The position numbers and the translations under genes are program-made. Positions 5,921-6,796 of a stretch of 6,796 nt of DNA are shown piece by piece. The notes under the pieces were generated by a model. The model worked only from the letters and a program-made list of their open reading frames with translations, searched no databases and was not told the DNA's origin. Location of the stretch: assembly GCA_905210905.1 (NCBI GenBank), contig CAJLYQ010000074.1, positions 1 through 6,796 of the forward strand. Reading direction: 5' to 3'. Source of the stretch: an uncultured Christensenella sp. GTDB lineage: Bacteria > Bacillota > Clostridia > Christensenellales > DTU072. Numbering within the stretch: position 1 is the first letter of the stretch; the number at the start of each line of letters is the position of its first letter.

Positions 5921-5969
5921 AAGCCTTCCCCTTGGGGGGGAAGGTGTCGGCTTTGCCGACAGAAGGGGC
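5921..5969. repeat. Dispersed palindromic (REP/MITE-like) element
   Basis: Two adjacent perfect hairpins are present. CCTTCCCC (5924-5931) pairs with GGGGAAGG (5937-5944), and TGTCGGC (5945-5951) pairs with GCCGACA (5955-5961) around a TTT loop. AAGGGG (5963-5968) can also pair with CCCCTT (5928-5933), enclosing the second hairpin in one longer structure. From memory, closely similar units (CCCTC/CCCTT, a GTCGG palindrome, then a GGGAAGG palindrome) are scattered between genes in many gut Clostridia; I cannot verify copy number here. There is no T-run, no coding capacity and no clear target-site duplication. It lies between the small gene and the ung promoter. Confidence 0.65.
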
Positions 5970-6006
5970 GATAACGAAATTTACTTTTGTCGTATGCGGT
6001 TATGAC

Positions 6007-6035
6007 TTGAAAAAAAATTCTTTCGATAGTATAAT
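6007..6035 (+). promoter_or_regulatory. Strong sigma-A promoter of ung
   Basis: TTGAAA (6007-6012) and a perfect TATAAT (6030-6035) are separated by exactly 17 bp. Transcription should start near 6041-6043, giving a leader of about 48 nt before the ATG at 6090. The promoter begins about 38 bp after the dispersed repeat, so ung is expected to be transcribed independently of the small gene upstream. Confidence 0.85.
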
Positions 6036-6046
6036 ACAAGCAAGAT

Positions 6047-6063
6047 AAACCGTCGGGCGGTTT
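6047..6063 (+). repeat. Small hairpin at the 5' end of the ung mRNA
   Basis: AAACCG (6047-6052), loop TCGGG, CGGTTT (6058-6063) forms a 6-bp stem within a few bases of the predicted transcription start. It ends 10 nt before the AGGGAGA ribosome binding site (6074-6080) and does not hide it. Only four T residues follow (6061-6064), so it is a weak terminator at best. A role in mRNA stability is possible. Confidence 0.35.
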
Positions 6064-6089
6064 TGGAGAAAACAGGGAGAACTTTTTTT

Positions 6090-6758
6090 ATGGTACATTT
6101 CGGTAACGACTGGGACGAAGTTTTGAAAGGCGAGTTCGACAAGGAGTATTATTCTATTCTCAGAGGATTTCTGAAACACGAATATTCCACGCAAAAAATA
6201 TATCCGCCGATGAACGATATCTTTAACGCGTTTAAGGCTACCCCTTATAAAGACGTCAAAGTCGTAATAATAGGTCAGGACCCTTACGTCCGTCCTAATC
6301 AGGCGCACGGAATGTGCTTTTCCGTAAAAGAAGGTATGCCGTTGCCGCCGTCGCTAAAAAATATTTATAAAGAGATAAACGACGATTTGGGTATCCCCGT
6401 ATCAAAGAACGGTTGCCTGAACCACTGGGCAGAGCAAGGCGTGTTGCTTCTTAACACCATACTCACGGTGCGCGAAGGCGAGCCGCTTTCTCATAAAGGT
6501 TACGGGTGGGAACAGTTCACCGACGACGTTTTGATTAAACTTAACGAACACGAAAAGCCGATTATCTTTTTGCTGTGGGGTACGCCGGCGAAAAAGAAAG
6601 CGATGCTTATCACTAATCCGAAACACGTCAAACTTACCGCCGCGCACCCGTCGCCGTTATCTGCTTTTTACGGCTTTTTCGGTTGTAAACATTTTTCGCA
6701 AACCAACGATATTCTCGTTAAACGCGGAGAAAAACCCATCGATTGGCAGATTAAGTAG
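6090..6758 (+). CDS. ung: Uracil-DNA glycosylase, family 1, with variant GQDPYV motif
   Basis: The enzyme removes uracil from DNA by cleaving the N-glycosidic bond, starting base excision repair. At 222 residues it matches the family (E. coli Ung 229). The water-activating loop contains D64 in GQDPY (62-66). Uracil recognition is provided by LLNT with N122 (120-123). The DNA-intercalation loop HPSPLSAFYGFFG (186-198) carries catalytic H186, followed by CKHFS (199-203). The residue after PY, normally histidine (GQDPYH), is valine V67 and is followed by arginine, although QAHG (71-74) is intact. ATG 6090 is preferred over the in-frame TTG at 6063 because AGGGAGA (6074-6080) is 9 nt upstream and the TTG lies in the leader hairpin. 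It is monocistronic as far as the window shows. Confidence 0.95.
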   Translation: MVHFGNDWDEVLKGEFDKEYYSILRGFLKHEYSTQKIYPPMNDIFNAFKATPYKDVKVVIIGQDPYVRPNQAHGMCFSVKEGMPLPPSLKNIYKEINDDLGIPVSKNGCLNHWAEQGVLLLNTILTVREGEPLSHKGYGWEQFTDDVLIKLNEHEKPIIFLLWGTPAKKKAMLITNPKHVKLTAAHPSPLSAFYGFFGCKHFSQTNDILVKRGEKPIDWQIK

Positions 6759-6796
6759 GGTCACTGCGAACGGCATAGAGATAGCGTCGGTTTTTT

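Larger units (their letters stand above)
5781..6089. other. Intergenic region with hairpins, dispersed repeat and ung promoter
   Basis: No reading frame here has a ribosome binding site. In order it contains a perfect hairpin with competing arms (5797-5843), a featureless AT-richer stretch (about 5844-5920), a two-hairpin dispersed repeat (5921-5969), the ung promoter (6007-6035) and a small hairpin in the ung leader (6047-6063). The first part is the likely 3' untranslated region of the small leucine-rich gene. No tRNA, known riboswitch or T-tailed terminator was recognised. Confidence 0.7.

Noticed and set aside
5921..5969. CRISPR repeat or intrinsic terminator interpretation of the double hairpin
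   Set aside because: There is only one copy, no spacer periodicity and no T-run; a dispersed palindrome explains it better.
6759..6796. Possible terminator after ung, with a T-run at the window end
   Set aside because: No complementary arm to GCGTCGG is found in the bases shown, and the T-run is cut by the window edge.

Overview
The window looks like chromosome from a Gram-positive bacterium of the class Clostridia, probably an uncultured gut-type lineage (Christensenellales- or Oscillospirales-like). This rests on consensus sigma-A promoters, strong AGGAG-type ribosome binding sites, the DUF5685 plus DnaJ-like gene pair, and a dispersed GC-rich palindrome of a kind I remember from gut Firmicutes. 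The lineage call is inference from style and gene content; no rRNA or tRNA is present to anchor it.

Region 1 (1-5152) is one compact plus-strand operon. A good promoter (TTGTTT, 17 bp, TACAAT at 75-103) is overlapped by an inverted repeat. It drives a small P-loop ATPase, then threonine synthase (thrC) and tryptophanyl-tRNA synthetase (trpS). Three poorly characterised genes follow: a DUF5685 protein, a DnaJ-like/TPR protein that has lost its HPD motif and ends in a cysteine cluster, and a six-segment membrane protein. The gaps are 15 bp, 34 bp, a 1-base overlap, a 22-base overlap and 1 bp, so the last four genes are likely translated as a coupled unit. The DUF5685 protein has two DxxxD motifs that resemble those of squalene/phytoene-synthase-type prenyltransferases. 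This module is the best candidate here for an undescribed system.

Region 2 (5153-5780) holds a minus-strand ArsR-family repressor, convergent with the operon. Divergent from it is a small gene absent from ordinary ORF calls: a TTG-started, 47-codon, leucine-rich peptide with an ideal ribosome binding site and an internal duplication. The regulator and small gene share an upstream region of about 100 bp and may form a regulated pair.

Region 3 (5781-6089) is non-coding. It contains a stable hairpin that can re-pair with a downstream copy of its own arm, then a palindromic dispersed repeat (5921-5969), then a near-perfect promoter (TTGAAA, 17 bp, TATAAT at 6007-6035) for the last gene.

Region 4 (6090-6758) is a complete family 1 uracil-DNA glycosylase (ung). 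Its active-site motif reads GQDPYV instead of GQDPYH. The last 38 bases are non-coding and end in a T-run cut by the window edge.
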